A stretch of 64,000 nt of DNA from Marinibacterium sp050389775 (GCF_050389775.1 NZ_CP177145.1:186001-250000); one strand, 5' to 3'. Shown: positions 8,659-18,812, numbered from the stretch's first letter. Notes: a model not told the origin generated them from the letters alone. Made by a program: numbers and translations.

Positions 8659-9636
8659 ATGAAATACATCCTCAGCCGTCTCGCGCACATGTTCCTCGTG
8701 CTCTGGGCCGTGGGGACCATCCTGTTCTTCATGTTCAGGCTGATGCCGGGCACCCCTCTGGCCGCGTTCATCGACAACACCACCACGGCCGAACAGCAGG
8801 ACGCGCTGATCCGCCAGTTCGGTTTGGACAAGTCGCTGGGCGAACAATACTGGCTGTTCCTGACCAACGCCCTGCAGGGCGACCTGGGCCGGTCGTTCTT
8901 CTTCAAGCGCCCGGTGACCGAAGTGGTCATGGAAGTGCTGCCCAACACGATCATCCTGACGATGACCTCGCTGATCATCGCCTATATCTTCGGCGCGCTG
9001 GCCGGGGCCTACCTGGCCTGGCACCGCGGCCGCTGGATCGAGGGCATCGGCATCCCCATCGCCCTGACCACCCGCGCGGCCCCGGAATTCTGGCTGGGCA
9101 TGGTCATGCTCGCCGTCTTCGCCTTTGGTCTGGGCTGGTTCCCGGCGGGCGGGGCCAATACCTCGGGCGCGGTGTTCCAGAACGAATGGGCACGGGTCTT
9201 TTCATGGGATTACCTGCGCCACCTGACCCTGCCGGCCCTGACCCTGGCGATCTACCTGCAGGGCCTGCCCCTGCTGCTGATGCGCTCGAACATGCTCGAA
9301 GTGCTGCAGGAAGAATTCATCACCATGGGCCGGATGAAGGGCCTGTCCAATTCGACGATCCTGCTCAACCACGCCGCGCGCAACGCGCTGCTGCCCGTGG
9401 CCACGGCCTTTGCCCTGGGCATCGGCAGCGCGGTGGGCGGCAACGTGGTCGTCGAAACCGTGTTTTCCTGGCCGGGCATCGGCCGGCTGCTGGTCAATGC
9501 CGTGGCCGCCAGCGACTACCCGCTGGCCCAGGGCGCCTTCCTGATCATCACCTTCGTGCTGATCATCATGAACTTCATCGCCGACATCACCTATCACCTG
9601 CTCGATCCGAGGGTCCGTTTTGCCGCAAGCTCCTGA
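8659..9636 (+). CDS. Oligopeptide-type ABC permease (OppB/DppB-like)
   Basis: A 325-residue inner-membrane permease with six predicted membrane segments, beginning MKYILSRLAHMFLVLWAVGT. It shows the family hallmarks RLMPGTPL after the first helix, QFGLDKSLGEQYW, and the EAA-like loop EEFITMGRMKGLSNSTILLNHAARNALLP near residue 215-245. The ATG at 8659 is preferred over the in-frame GTG at 8650 because GGAG at 8647-8650 is correctly spaced for it. It lies 36 bases after the permuted binding protein and overlaps the next permease by 17 bases. Confidence 0.92.
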   Translation: MKYILSRLAHMFLVLWAVGTILFFMFRLMPGTPLAAFIDNTTTAEQQDALIRQFGLDKSLGEQYWLFLTNALQGDLGRSFFFKRPVTEVVMEVLPNTIILTMTSLIIAYIFGALAGAYLAWHRGRWIEGIGIPIALTTRAAPEFWLGMVMLAVFAFGLGWFPAGGANTSGAVFQNEWARVFSWDYLRHLTLPALTLAIYLQGLPLLLMRSNMLEVLQEEFITMGRMKGLSNSTILLNHAARNALLPVATAFALGIGSAVGGNVVVETVFSWPGIGRLLVNAVAASDYPLAQGAFLIITFVLIIMNFIADITYHLLDPRVRFAASS

Positions 9637-10546
9637 TACAACCCTCGCCATCAGCCGCCCGCGCACCAATCCGCTCAGAAGCCTCGGCCGGGGCATCGTC
9701 AAGACCCTGTCGGTGGCCCGGCGCGATCCCTATGCCGCGGCCGGCCTGGCGATCTACCTGGGCTTTGCCCTGATCGCCATCTTTGCCGACCAGCTGATTC
9801 ACAACGACCCGCTCGAAATCCTGTTCACGCCCGATTACGACCTGGCCCGCAACCTGCCTCCCAGTTCCGAGTTCTGGCTGGGCACGACCTATTCGGGCCG
9901 CGACATCTATTCCCAGCTGATCATGGGCACCCGCTCGGCCCTGATCGTGGGCCTCACGGCGGCCTTCTGCGTGGTGGCCATCGGCACGGTCATCGGCCTG
10001 ATCGCCGGCTATTTCCGCGGCTGGGTCGACACCCTGCTGATGCGCCTGGCCGACGTGGCCCTGGGCGTGCCCTTCCTGCCCTTCGTCATCGTGCTGGCCG
10101 CCTTCCTCGAACCGTCGCAATGGAACGTCGTCATCGGCATCGCCCTGCTGCTCTGGCCCAACTCGGCCCGGGTCATCCGCGCCCAGGTCATGTCCCTGCG
10201 CGAACGCGCCTTTGTCGAGGCCGCCCGGGTCACCGGCGCCGGGCCCTGGCGCATCCTCTTCGTCCACGTCGCGCCCAACGTCCTTGCCCTGTCGTTCCTC
10301 TATGCCTCGGTCGCCGTGGGCTGGGCCATCCTGACCGAAGCCTCGATCAGCTTCCTGGGCTTCGGCCCCTCCGACACCGTGTCCTGGGGCTATATGCTGC
10401 AGGACGCCTATGCCAGCCAGGCCCTGGGCCGCGGCCAGTTCTATTGGTTCGTCCCGCCCGGCCTGTGCATCATCGCCATCGTTGTCGCCGGCTTCTTCAT
10501 CAGCCGTGGCTACGAGGAAATCCTCTTTCCGAAGCTGAAGGCCTGA
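9620..10546 (+). CDS. Oligopeptide-type ABC permease (OppC/DppC-like)
   Basis: A 308-residue second permease. It has the N-terminal domain of the OppC class (first helix near residues 42-62, then DPLEILFTPDYDLARNLPPS and FWLGTTYSGRDIYSQLIMG) followed by the transport domain with an EAA-like loop (REAFVEAARVTGAGPWRI region, here RERAFVEAARVTGAG). The start is a TTG at 9620 inside the preceding gene, with GAGGG about 6 bases upstream; no in-frame ATG or GTG occurs soon enough to retain the conserved N-terminus. Pairs with the OppB-like permease to form the channel. Confidence 0.88.
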   Translation: MPQAPDTTLAISRPRTNPLRSLGRGIVKTLSVARRDPYAAAGLAIYLGFALIAIFADQLIHNDPLEILFTPDYDLARNLPPSSEFWLGTTYSGRDIYSQLIMGTRSALIVGLTAAFCVVAIGTVIGLIAGYFRGWVDTLLMRLADVALGVPFLPFVIVLAAFLEPSQWNVVIGIALLLWPNSARVIRAQVMSLRERAFVEAARVTGAGPWRILFVHVAPNVLALSFLYASVAVGWAILTEASISFLGFGPSDTVSWGYMLQDAYASQALGRGQFYWFVPPGLCIIAIVVAGFFISRGYEEILFPKLKA

Positions 10547-10549
10547 GCC

Positions 10550-11559
<1,010 letters not shown>

Positions 11560-11563
<4 letters not shown>

Positions 11564-12600
11564 CTGCAACCGACATGATCCCGCCCGCCAGCCCGGCCGA
11601 CCCGACGCCCGGGCCCGCCACCGCCACGCCGCTGATCGACGTGCAGGGCGTGTCGCGCCGCTTCGAGCTGAACCGCTCGATGGGTGACATCCTGAAGGGC
11701 CGCTATCCCACGGTCGACGCCGTGTCCGATGTCTCGCTGACCCTGCACAAGGGCGAGGCCGTGGGCATCGTGGGCGAATCCGGCTGCGGGAAATCGACGC
11801 TGGGCCGCATCCTGGTCAAGCTGATCCCGCCGTCGGGCGGGCAGGTGGTCTTTGACGGGGCGCCGATCGAGGACATGGACCGCAAACAGGAGCTGGCCTT
11901 TCGCCGCCGCGCCCAGCTGGTCTTTCAGAACCCGTTCGACGCGCTGAACGCCCATTTCACCATCCGGCGCAGCCTGTATGAACCGCTGCACAACGCCAAG
12001 ATCCCGGTCGAGGAACATGACGAGCGCGTGGCCGAGGCCATCCGCATGGTCCATCTGCCCTCGGCCGACCACATCCTGGACAGCTATCCGCACCAATTGT
12101 CGGGCGGCCAGCTGCAACGGATCGTGCTGGCCCGGGCGCTGGTGCTGCGGCCCGAATTCATCGTGGCCGACGAGCCGGTGTCGATGCTGGACGTGTCGGT
12201 GCGGGCCGGCATCCTCAATGTCTTCCGCCAGATCCAGCGCGACATGGGCCTGGCCGCGGTCTTCATCAGCCACGACCTGGCGCTGGTGCGGTATGTCTGC
12301 GAGCGCACGATCACCATGTACCTCGGCACCGTTGTCGAGGACGGGCCGACCACGGACGTGATCGCCAACCCGCTGCATCCCTATACCCGCGCGCTGGTGG
12401 CCGCCGTGCCGGTGCCCAATGTCGACCAGTCGCATGACCCGCTGCCGATCAAGGGCGGCATTCCCGACGCCCGCAACCCGCCGTCGGGCTGCCGCTTCCG
12501 CGACCGCTGCCCGCTGGCCCAGGACCGCTGCGCGGCCGAACGCCCCGTCCTGCGCGAGGTGCGCGCGGCCCACAAGGTGGCCTGCCACTTCGTCGACTGA
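11560..12600 (+). CDS. Oligopeptide-type ABC ATP-binding protein (OppF/DppF-like)
   Basis: A 346-residue ATPase that pairs with the preceding one as a heterodimer. Walker A is GESGCGKST near residue 78, the signature LSGGQLQRIVLARAL, Walker B FIVADEPVSMLD, and the tail has CRFRDRCPLAQDRC. I place the start at GTG 11560, where GTGA overlaps the stop of the OppD-like gene by 4 bases; an ATG at 11575 would cost only five residues. The transporter set 6940-12600 (binding protein, two permeases, two ATPases) is complete. Confidence 0.9.
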
Positions 12601-12652
12601 CCCATTCGGGCGGCGCGGCCGCCCTGTTCAAGTAACGTGAAAGGCTCGATCC

Positions 12653-14002
12653 ATGACCAGGAAACAACTCAAACTCGGGGCCTTCTTCTCCTCCGGCCAT
12701 CCCGCCGGCTGGCGCCTGCCCGAAGCCTTCCCCGAAACCGACATGTCCTTTCCCAATTACGTGCACATGGCCCAGACCGCCGAGCGCGGCAAGCTGGACT
12801 GCATCTTCTTCCAGGACACCGTGGGTGTGGTCGGCGGGATCGGCGAAAACGCCACGCCGACCAAGTGCCGCATCGTCTGGCCGGAACCGGCCACGCTGAT
12901 CGCCTCGCTGGCCGCCGTGACCAAGAACATCGGCCTGATCTCGACGGCCACGACGACCTATTCCGAACCCTATACCATCGCCCGGCGCTTCGGCTCGGTC
13001 GATTGCATCTCGGGCGGGCGCGCGGGCTGGAACGTGGTGACCTCGCAGGTCGAGCTGGAGGCAATGAACTTCGGCCAGGAAGAGCACATGGAGCATGGGG
13101 CGCGCTACGAGAAGGCCGAGGAATTCGTCGATATCTGCTTTGGCCTCTGGGACAGTTTCGAAGACGGCGCCTTTCTGCGGAACAAGGAAACCGGCGTGTT
13201 CTACGACCCCACGCTGGCCCATGAGCTGAACCACGAGGGCAAGTATTTCAAGGTCAAGGGCCCGCTGAACCTGCCGCGCACGCCGCAGGGCCGGCCGGTG
13301 ATCGCCCAGGCCGGATCATCGGAGGTCGGCATCCGCTTTGCCGCCCGGGCGGCGGACGTGATCTTTACCGCGCAGAGCAACATTCCCGATGCGCAGGCGT
13401 TCTACACCCAGGTCAAGGACAAGGTGGCGTCCTTCGGGCGCGATCCCGACGACGTCAAGATCCTGCCCGGGCTGATGCCCATCCTCGGCGCGACGATGGA
13501 CGAGGCGCGCGAGACCTACGACAAGCTGATCTCGATGACCTCGGACGAGGTGTCGATCCGCTCGCTCAACCATTACTCGGGCGGCATCGACCTGACCAAG
13601 CTCGACCCCGACATGCCGCTGCCCGAACTGCCCGTGGCCAACACGGCCAAGGCCCGCCAGGCCCAGATCGTGGCCAAGGCCCGGGCCGAGAACCTGACCA
13701 TCCGCCAGACCGCCCAGTTCGTGGCCGTGGCCCAGGGCCATCACACGGTGGTCGGCGATCCGGCCACGGTGGCCGACCTGATGCAGGAATGGCTGGAGGC
13801 CGGGGCCTGCGACGGGTTCATGCTGATGTCGCCGTTCTACCCGGTGCCACTGGAACGCATCGTCGATCACCTGGTGCCCGAATTGCAGCGCCGGGGGATC
13901 TTTCGCACGGAATACGAAGGCACGACCCTGCGCGACAGCCTGGGCATCCCGGTGCCCGAGAACCGCTACACGGCCGCGGCCCGCGCCACCCGCGCGTCCT
14001 AG
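12653..14002 (+). CDS. Flavin-dependent monooxygenase, LLM class (NtaA/SnaA/DszA type)
   Basis: A 449-residue bacterial-luciferase-like monooxygenase. The family pattern is clear: KLGAFFSSGHPAGWR at the start, DCIFFQDTVGVVGG, SGGRAGWNVVTSQ near residue 120, ARYEKAEEFVDICFGLWDS, and RPVIAQAGSSEVGIRFAA near residue 220. Members (nitrilotriacetate, pristinamycin, dibenzothiophene-sulphone and alkanesulphonate-type enzymes) use FMNH2 supplied by a separate reductase; no reductase gene is next to it. It follows the transporter by 52 bases and precedes a stem-loop, so it probably closes that operon and oxidises the imported compound or a breakdown product. Confidence 0.9.
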   Translation: MTRKQLKLGAFFSSGHPAGWRLPEAFPETDMSFPNYVHMAQTAERGKLDCIFFQDTVGVVGGIGENATPTKCRIVWPEPATLIASLAAVTKNIGLISTATTTYSEPYTIARRFGSVDCISGGRAGWNVVTSQVELEAMNFGQEEHMEHGARYEKAEEFVDICFGLWDSFEDGAFLRNKETGVFYDPTLAHELNHEGKYFKVKGPLNLPRTPQGRPVIAQAGSSEVGIRFAARAADVIFTAQSNIPDAQAFYTQVKDKVASFGRDPDDVKILPGLMPILGATMDEARETYDKLISMTSDEVSIRSLNHYSGGIDLTKLDPDMPLPELPVANTAKARQAQIVAKARAENLTIRQTAQFVAVAQGHHTVVGDPATVADLMQEWLEAGACDGFMLMSPFYPVPLERIVDHLVPELQRRGIFRTEYEGTTLRDSLGIPVPENRYTAAARATRAS

Positions 14003-14016
14003 GTCGCCGGGCCTTT

Positions 14017-14044
14017 GGCCGGGGCGGCACCGCCCGCGCCGGCC
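14017..14044 (+). terminator. Terminator-like stem-loop closing the transporter/monooxygenase operon
   Basis: GGCCGG at 14017-14022 pairs with CCGGCC at 14039-14044, with further inner GGCG/CGCC pairing, 14 bases after the monooxygenase stop and followed by TTA. There is no long U-run, so efficiency is uncertain. Confidence 0.45.
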
Positions 14045-14076
14045 TTACACTGGATCAGGCGGCCGGTGTTGCCTTG

Positions 14077-14238
14077 CCCCGGGCACGGTCACCGTCTGCC
14101 GGCTTGGTATCGTTCCCTGTCCCATCGGCGGGCAGGGCGGGCATTCAGGCGCCAGTCACCGCGCGGCCTCTCACCGGGCACAGGGATCGCATTCCCCTTG
14201 TCCCATCGCGCCCCGTCACCGGGCACGGTCCCGAATGG
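14077..14238. repeat. Imperfect intergenic direct repeats
   Basis: The core CACCGGGCACGG-like element occurs three times (about 14079, 14172 and 14217). Two copies are followed by an ATCG-TTCCC-TTGTCCCATCG block (around 14109 and 14186). Copies are imperfect and irregularly spaced; they resemble neither CRISPR nor IS ends. Function unknown. Confidence 0.35.
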
Positions 14239-14352
14239 CGCATACGGCCCGGGCCCGACCATCGGCGGCCGCCTTGGCATCTCGCCCATCGCTTGTCGCA
14301 GGGCCGGGCGGCATGGCATAACCTCGCCTGCAACAGGGGGAGGAGAGCAACC

Positions 14353-15753
14353 ATGCGCAGGCAGCGATCAGCCGGGGCACGTCGGCGGGCATCAACGCCC
14401 CGGGCGCGGGCCACACGCGGAACCATGGCCATCGGCGCGGCGCTGACCACGGCCGTCGCGCTGGGGCTCATCGGCCCGGCACGGGCCGACGCGCCGCTGC
14501 CCCGCCCGGTCACCGATGCCGATTTCATCGCCGTCGACCCGGATGAGGCCGCGCTTGGCCAGCTGCTGTTCTACGACCCGATCCTGTCGGGCAACCGCAA
14601 CATCGCCTGTTCCACCTGCCACCACCCGCGCTTTGCCACGTCCGACGGGCTGAGCCTGGGGCTGGGCGAGGGCGGCGAGGGCCTTGGCCCCGACCGCCAT
14701 GCCACCGGGCGCAACCGGCCCGAACAGCGCATCCCGCGCAATGCCACGGCCCTGTTCAACCTGGGCGCCCACGAATTCACGACCCTGTTCCACGACGGCC
14801 GCATCCAGGCCGACCCGACCCGGCCCAGCGGCATCCGCACGCCGATGGACGAAGAGATGGTCACCGGCTTTTCCGGCATCCTGTCGGCCCAGACCATGTT
14901 CCCCGTCCTGTCTCCCGACGAAATGGCCGGCCATTATTCCGAGAACGACGTGGCCAAGGCCGTGCGCTCCGGGCGGATCACCGGCGATGGCGGGGCCTGG
15001 GACCGGATCTCGCGCCGGGTCGAGGACATCCCGGCCTATGCCGAGCAGTTCCGCGCGGTCTATCCCCACGTGGCCGACGGCGCGCCGGTGCGTTTCACCG
15101 ATATTTCCAATGCCATCGCGGCCTTCATCGCGCTGGAATGGCGGTCGGACAGCAGCCCCTTTGACGCCGCCCTGCGCGGCGAGGCGCCGCTGACCGGCGC
15201 GGCGGCCGAGGGTGCGGCGCTGTTCTATGGCGAGGCCGGCTGCGCCGCCTGCCATTCCGGGCCCTTCCTGACCGATCACGCCTTTCATGCCATGGCCGCG
15301 CCCCAGCTGGGGCCGGGCAAGGCCGAACGCTTCGAGCGCCATTCCCGCGACGACGGGCGCATGCGCGTGACCGGGCGCGAGGCCGACCGGTTTGCCTTTC
15401 GCACGCCATCGCTGCGCAACGTGGCGCAAACCGGGCCCTGGGGCCATGCCGGCAGCCACGACGACCTTGGCGCCTTTGTTGCCGACCATGCCGCCCGGGC
15501 GGAGGGGTTGCAGCGCTATGCCCGGGCCGTGGTGCTGCCCGATCTGGACGAGACCAAGCCCGATTGGGTGGTGCTGGACGATCCGGCCCAGGTTGCGGCC
15601 ATTGCCGCTGCCGCCGGGCCGGGCACCGTGCTGGACGACGGGCGCATCGCCGCGCTGGTGGCCTTTCTCGACACGCTGACCGACAGGGCGGCCATCGACG
15701 GGCGGATGGGTGTGCCGGCCCGGGTGCCGTCGGGCCTGCCGGTCGATCAATAG
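14353..15753 (+). CDS. Di-haem cytochrome c peroxidase, MauG family, periplasmic
   Basis: A 466-residue protein with two c-type haem attachment sites, CSTCH at residues 86-90 and CAACH at 297-301, the spacing expected for bacterial di-haem peroxidases/MauG. Between them lie NATALFNLG, FHDGRI and the conserved SAQTMFPV segment, and later FRTPSLRNVAQTGPWGHAGS near residue 345-365. A hydrophobic stretch (about 25-44, ending ARADAP) is a Sec signal peptide, but its n-region is long and arginine-rich; a shorter start at ATG 14425 is possible. I keep 14353 because of a strong GGGGGAGGAG upstream. It converges on the CRTAC1-like gene 17 bases away. Likely role: periplasmic peroxide reduction or MauG-like protein modification. 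Confidence 0.92.
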   Translation: MRRQRSAGARRRASTPRARATRGTMAIGAALTTAVALGLIGPARADAPLPRPVTDADFIAVDPDEAALGQLLFYDPILSGNRNIACSTCHHPRFATSDGLSLGLGEGGEGLGPDRHATGRNRPEQRIPRNATALFNLGAHEFTTLFHDGRIQADPTRPSGIRTPMDEEMVTGFSGILSAQTMFPVLSPDEMAGHYSENDVAKAVRSGRITGDGGAWDRISRRVEDIPAYAEQFRAVYPHVADGAPVRFTDISNAIAAFIALEWRSDSSPFDAALRGEAPLTGAAAEGAALFYGEAGCAACHSGPFLTDHAFHAMAAPQLGPGKAERFERHSRDDGRMRVTGREADRFAFRTPSLRNVAQTGPWGHAGSHDDLGAFVADHAARAEGLQRYARAVVLPDLDETKPDWVVLDDPAQVAAIAAAAGPGTVLDDGRIAALVAFLDTLTDRAAIDGRMGVPARVPSGLPVDQ

Positions 15754-15770
15754 GCCCCGCCCGGCCTCGT

Positions 15771-17330
15771 TCAGTCGCGGCGCACCCGGGTCAGCGCATC
15801 GGGCGCGGCCGGTTGCCAATCGCCCTGCGTGCCATCGGGCCAGGTGACGCGCAGCTCGGCCGCCGTGTCCGGGCCCAGGCCGAAATGCAGGGGCAGGGCG
15901 CTGCCCCCGGCATGGCCGCCGCCGATGGTGACCTCCTGGGCCTGCACCTGCCCGCCGCTGCGCAGCTCGACCCAGGCACCGATGGCATGGCGATTGGCCC
16001 CGGGCTGGGCCAGGGCCACGCCGGCCCAATGCCCGGCGTCCGGGGTCACGTTGCGCCACAGCTCCATCGGCGCCCGGCGGTTGACCACCACCAGGTCCAG
16101 CAGGCCGTCGCCGTTGAGATCGGCCAGCGCGGCGCCCCGCGCCCGGTCCATCGTCGCGATGCCCGCCGCGGCCCCGGCCTCGGCAAAGCGCCCGTCCGAC
16201 CCCTGCATCAGCAGCGAATTGGGATCATGCATCGCCATCGACGGCATCTGGTCGACATTGCCCTTGGCAATGAACAGATCGGCTCGCCCGTCATTGTCGA
16301 CATCGCCGAACTCGGCGTGCCAGCCGGTCGACGGCCGCCCGTCATCGCCGGTATGGGGCCGGTGCGCCGTGGTCCCCTGCTCATAGGGCGCGTTGTCAAA
16401 GCCGTCGCCCCGGTTGAACTGCAACAGCTGGTCGCCCATCGAGGTCATCATGACTTCGGGCAGGCCGTCGCCGGTCAGATCGCGCGAGGCGATGCCCATG
16501 CCCCACAGCGACACCCGGTCCCAATCCTGCCGTTCGGCCAGGGGCGTCAGGCGGAACATCTGCTCATAGCCGCCGCTGACGTAATAATGCCGGTCGTTCG
16601 ACAGGCGCAGCTCGGGCGTGCCGCTGCGTTGCCAGTCGGAGATCAGCGCCGACAGGGTGCACCAGCCCGGCGCGATGGTTTCGGTCGCGCCAAAAGCCCG
16701 GCCCCGGGGGCGGATCAGCTCGCTGGTGTCGCAGGCCTCGAAGGGCCCGTCGGGATCGGCGCGGTCGACGTAATTGCCGAAGAACACGGTGGGCCAGTCG
16801 GCCCCGGGCTGCCAGGTGGCGGCAAAGGCCGTGGTCCAGGCGTCGCGGACGGGCAGGGACCAGGCCGCGGTGGCATCCTCGAACCGGCAGTCGCCCAGGC
16901 CCCGCAACATGACATTGGGCCCGACACGCAGCACGGCCAGGTCCATCAGCCCGTCATTGTCCACGTCCAGCGGATAGGCCCCGGTCACGCCTTCGAGCGG
17001 GGCGATCGAGCCGGAGACAAAGCGCAACGGCCCGCCGGGCGTTGAATCGTTGACCAGCAGCGCGGCGGGCGACGTGCCCCCGGCGGCCAGAAGGTCGGGC
17101 CGCGCGTCACCGTTGCAATCAAACACCGCCACGCCGCCGCCGACGAAATGCTCCCAGCCGCCGGTGTATTCATGGGCCAGGGGCAGGCCGGCGGCATCGT
17201 CGACAAAGGCCGGCCCGGCCAGCGCGGGACCGGTCGCCATGCAGATGGCGACACAGGCAGCCAGGCAAACGGGCGCGCGGGCTGTCAATCCGGCGCGCAG
17301 GCCGATGGACGGCAGGCAGGGCGTGATCAT
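15771..17330 (-). CDS. Secreted FG-GAP/VCBS-repeat protein, CRTAC1 type with ASPIC/UnbV domain
   Basis: A 519-residue exported protein with a signal peptide ending near ALA (about residue 39). At least five FG-GAP calcium-loop repeats are visible: FDCNGDARPDLL, LDVDNDGLMDLAVL, RDLTGDGLPEVMM, GDVDNDGRADLFIAKG and ADLNGDGLLDLVVVN. They predict an integrin-alpha-like beta-propeller. The C-terminus (GAWVELRSGG to VTWPDGTQGDW) is the ASPIC/UnbV domain. Proteins of this kind are surface or periplasmic and of poorly known function. The start codon overlaps the stop of the upstream ROK regulator gene by 4 bases (ATGA), so they appear translationally coupled, and it faces the MauG-type gene tail to tail. 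Confidence 0.88.
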   Translation of the reverse strand: MITPCLPSIGLRAGLTARAPVCLAACVAICMATGPALAGPAFVDDAAGLPLAHEYTGGWEHFVGGGVAVFDCNGDARPDLLAAGGTSPAALLVNDSTPGGPLRFVSGSIAPLEGVTGAYPLDVDNDGLMDLAVLRVGPNVMLRGLGDCRFEDATAAWSLPVRDAWTTAFAATWQPGADWPTVFFGNYVDRADPDGPFEACDTSELIRPRGRAFGATETIAPGWCTLSALISDWQRSGTPELRLSNDRHYYVSGGYEQMFRLTPLAERQDWDRVSLWGMGIASRDLTGDGLPEVMMTSMGDQLLQFNRGDGFDNAPYEQGTTAHRPHTGDDGRPSTGWHAEFGDVDNDGRADLFIAKGNVDQMPSMAMHDPNSLLMQGSDGRFAEAGAAAGIATMDRARGAALADLNGDGLLDLVVVNRRAPMELWRNVTPDAGHWAGVALAQPGANRHAIGAWVELRSGGQVQAQEVTIGGGHAGGSALPLHFGLGPDTAAELRVTWPDGTQGDWQPAAPDALTRVRRD

Positions 17331-18616
17331 TGCGCGGCGACCTCCTGTCCCGATCCCAGCATCTGTTCCGTCAGGTCCTGCAAGGCCAGCGCCGCCGCAC
17401 CATGGGCCCAGATCATGTCACCCCAGGCATGGATTTCCAGCGCCGGCGCCGCCCGCCCGGTTTCCAGCATCATCGTCTTCATCTCGGCCAGGGTCTCGCC
17501 GGCATAGAGGTAATCATAGCGCATGCGCTCTCCCGACAGGATGATCAGCTGCGGATCGAAAAGGTTGGCCACGTTGGCCATGGCCAGCGCCAGGTAACGC
17601 CCGGCCCGGCGAAAGATCGACTGTGCCGCCCGGTTGCCCGCCTTGGCCTGTTCGAACAGGCTTTCCAGCAGCACGTTGACCGACCGGGTTTCCGGGTCGG
17701 GCAGGTTCAGCGCCGTGCGCGCCTCGCGCACCAGGGCGTAATCGGCCAGGTAGGCTTCGAGACACCCCCGCTGGCCGCAGCGGCACAGCGCCCCGTCGAG
17801 CTGCACCTTGGTGTGGCCCAGCTCCATGCCCATCGACCGCGCCCCGCGATAGAGCCGGTGGTTGATCACGAAGCCCATGCCGACCCCGTGTTCGATGGTC
17901 ACCACGGCAAAATCCGACAGCGACCGGCCGGCCCCGAACCACAGCTCGGCCAGGGTCACCAGGTTGGTGTCGTTGTCGATCAGCACCGGCCGGCCCAGCC
18001 GCTCCGACAGCAGCGGCGCCAGGGCCACGCCGCGCCGGTCGAGGATCGGCGACCAATGCACGATACCCGCCCCGCCGTCGACAAAACCCGGCGTGCCCAC
18101 CCCGATCGCGGCCAGCTCGCCCGGGTCCAGCCCGCCCTTGTCGCAGACCTCGCGCATCAGGGTTTCGGCCGCGTCCAGCGTGACCTCGACCGACATCGCC
18201 CCGGGAGTGCGCGAGATCGCGCTGCTGGCCATCACCCGCCCGGAGAGATCGACGACAACGGCCGTGCTCTCGCGGTCGGAGAGTTTCATGCCCATGACAT
18301 ATTGCCCGCCCGGCCGCACCCGCAGTGCCACCGCCGGCCGGCCGCGCGCCCCGTCGCCCTCGCGCCGGGCGGTGACCTCTTCCAGCAGGCCGGTCTCGAT
18401 CAGCTCGGAGGTGATCGTCGTGACCGAGGCCGGGCTGACCCGCAGATCCCGGGCCAGCTGCACCCGGGGCACCTCGCCAAGCGCGCGCACATGTTCGAAA
18501 ACCTGCTGGCGCAGCGGCCGCTGCGCCGAGGTGACCGGCTGGATCAGCGGCCCGCAACCCAGCGGGGCCCCCGCCGGAGCACCACCGTCGGCGGCTTCCG
18601 GCATTAGTTTACTCAT
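17327..18616 (-). CDS. ROK-family transcriptional regulator (XylR/NagC type)
   Basis: A 429-residue ROK repressor. The N-terminal winged helix-turn-helix is visible at about residues 35-82 (QQVFEHVRALGEVPRVQLAR, then VSPASVTTITSELIETGLLEE). The ROK sugar-kinase-like domain follows, with the zinc motif CRCGQRGCLEAY and IDNDTNLVTLAELWFG. It is transcribed divergently from xylF, which makes it the prime candidate for the xylose regulator. A palindrome in the shared intergenic region is a likely operator. Its stop overlaps the CRTAC1-like start, an unusual operon partner. The inducer (xylose or another sugar) is inference. Confidence 0.9.
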   Translation of the reverse strand: MSKLMPEAADGGAPAGAPLGCGPLIQPVTSAQRPLRQQVFEHVRALGEVPRVQLARDLRVSPASVTTITSELIETGLLEEVTARREGDGARGRPAVALRVRPGGQYVMGMKLSDRESTAVVVDLSGRVMASSAISRTPGAMSVEVTLDAAETLMREVCDKGGLDPGELAAIGVGTPGFVDGGAGIVHWSPILDRRGVALAPLLSERLGRPVLIDNDTNLVTLAELWFGAGRSLSDFAVVTIEHGVGMGFVINHRLYRGARSMGMELGHTKVQLDGALCRCGQRGCLEAYLADYALVREARTALNLPDPETRSVNVLLESLFEQAKAGNRAAQSIFRRAGRYLALAMANVANLFDPQLIILSGERMRYDYLYAGETLAEMKTMMLETGRAAPALEIHAWGDMIWAHGAAALALQDLTEQMLGSGQEVAAQ

Positions 18617-18656
18617 TGAACAAAAAAGCCGGCTTCACGCACCGCAACCCCTCCCA

Positions 18657-18677
18657 TTTCGCTGCATTGCAGCGAAA
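18657..18677. promoter_or_regulatory. Perfect 21-bp palindrome, candidate ROK operator
   Basis: TTTCGCTGCA at 18657-18666 is followed by one T and then its exact reverse complement TGCAGCGAAA at 18668-18677. It lies 41-61 bases upstream of the ROK start and 136 bases upstream of xylF. A perfect ten-base half-site in a divergent regulator/transporter gap is strong evidence for an operator; which protein binds is inference. Confidence 0.6.
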
Positions 18678-18688
18678 GTCACCGTGTT

Positions 18689-18709
18689 TTTCGCTGAATG
18701 CCAGTGTGA
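18689..18709. promoter_or_regulatory. Second, degenerate copy of the operator palindrome
   Basis: TTTCGCTG at 18689-18696 repeats the left arm of the 18657 palindrome exactly; the right arm (CCAGTGTGA) is degraded. The start-to-start distance is 32 bp, three helical turns, so two bound dimers would sit on the same DNA face. Confidence 0.45.
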
Positions 18710-18812
18710 TCGGCGCATCTTAATTTGACAACTAAATTTATTCGGGACAAGTTGAGCCCGCACCGGCGAGTCAGCCGGTCCTTGCCCGCAAGGGCGACCT
18801 AGGGAGGTTTAC

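Larger units (their letters stand above)
14003..14352. other. 350-base intergenic region between the monooxygenase and cytochrome c peroxidase genes
   Basis: No credible gene is present. It holds a terminator-like stem-loop at its left end (14017-14044) and imperfect direct repeats at 14077-14238. A GGGGGAGGAG ribosome-binding sequence lies at its right end, just before ATG 14353. I see no convincing -35/-10 pair. Confidence 0.5.

Noticed and set aside
14077..14238. Intergenic repeats as IS ends or an attachment site
   Set aside because: Copies are imperfect, irregularly spaced, lack terminal inverted symmetry, and no transposase or integrase gene is nearby.
18725..18730. TTGACA as -35 of the xyl operon
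   Set aside because: The hexamers at 16-18 bases (ACAAGT, CAAGTT, AAGTTG) match TATAAT poorly; the promoter position stays open.
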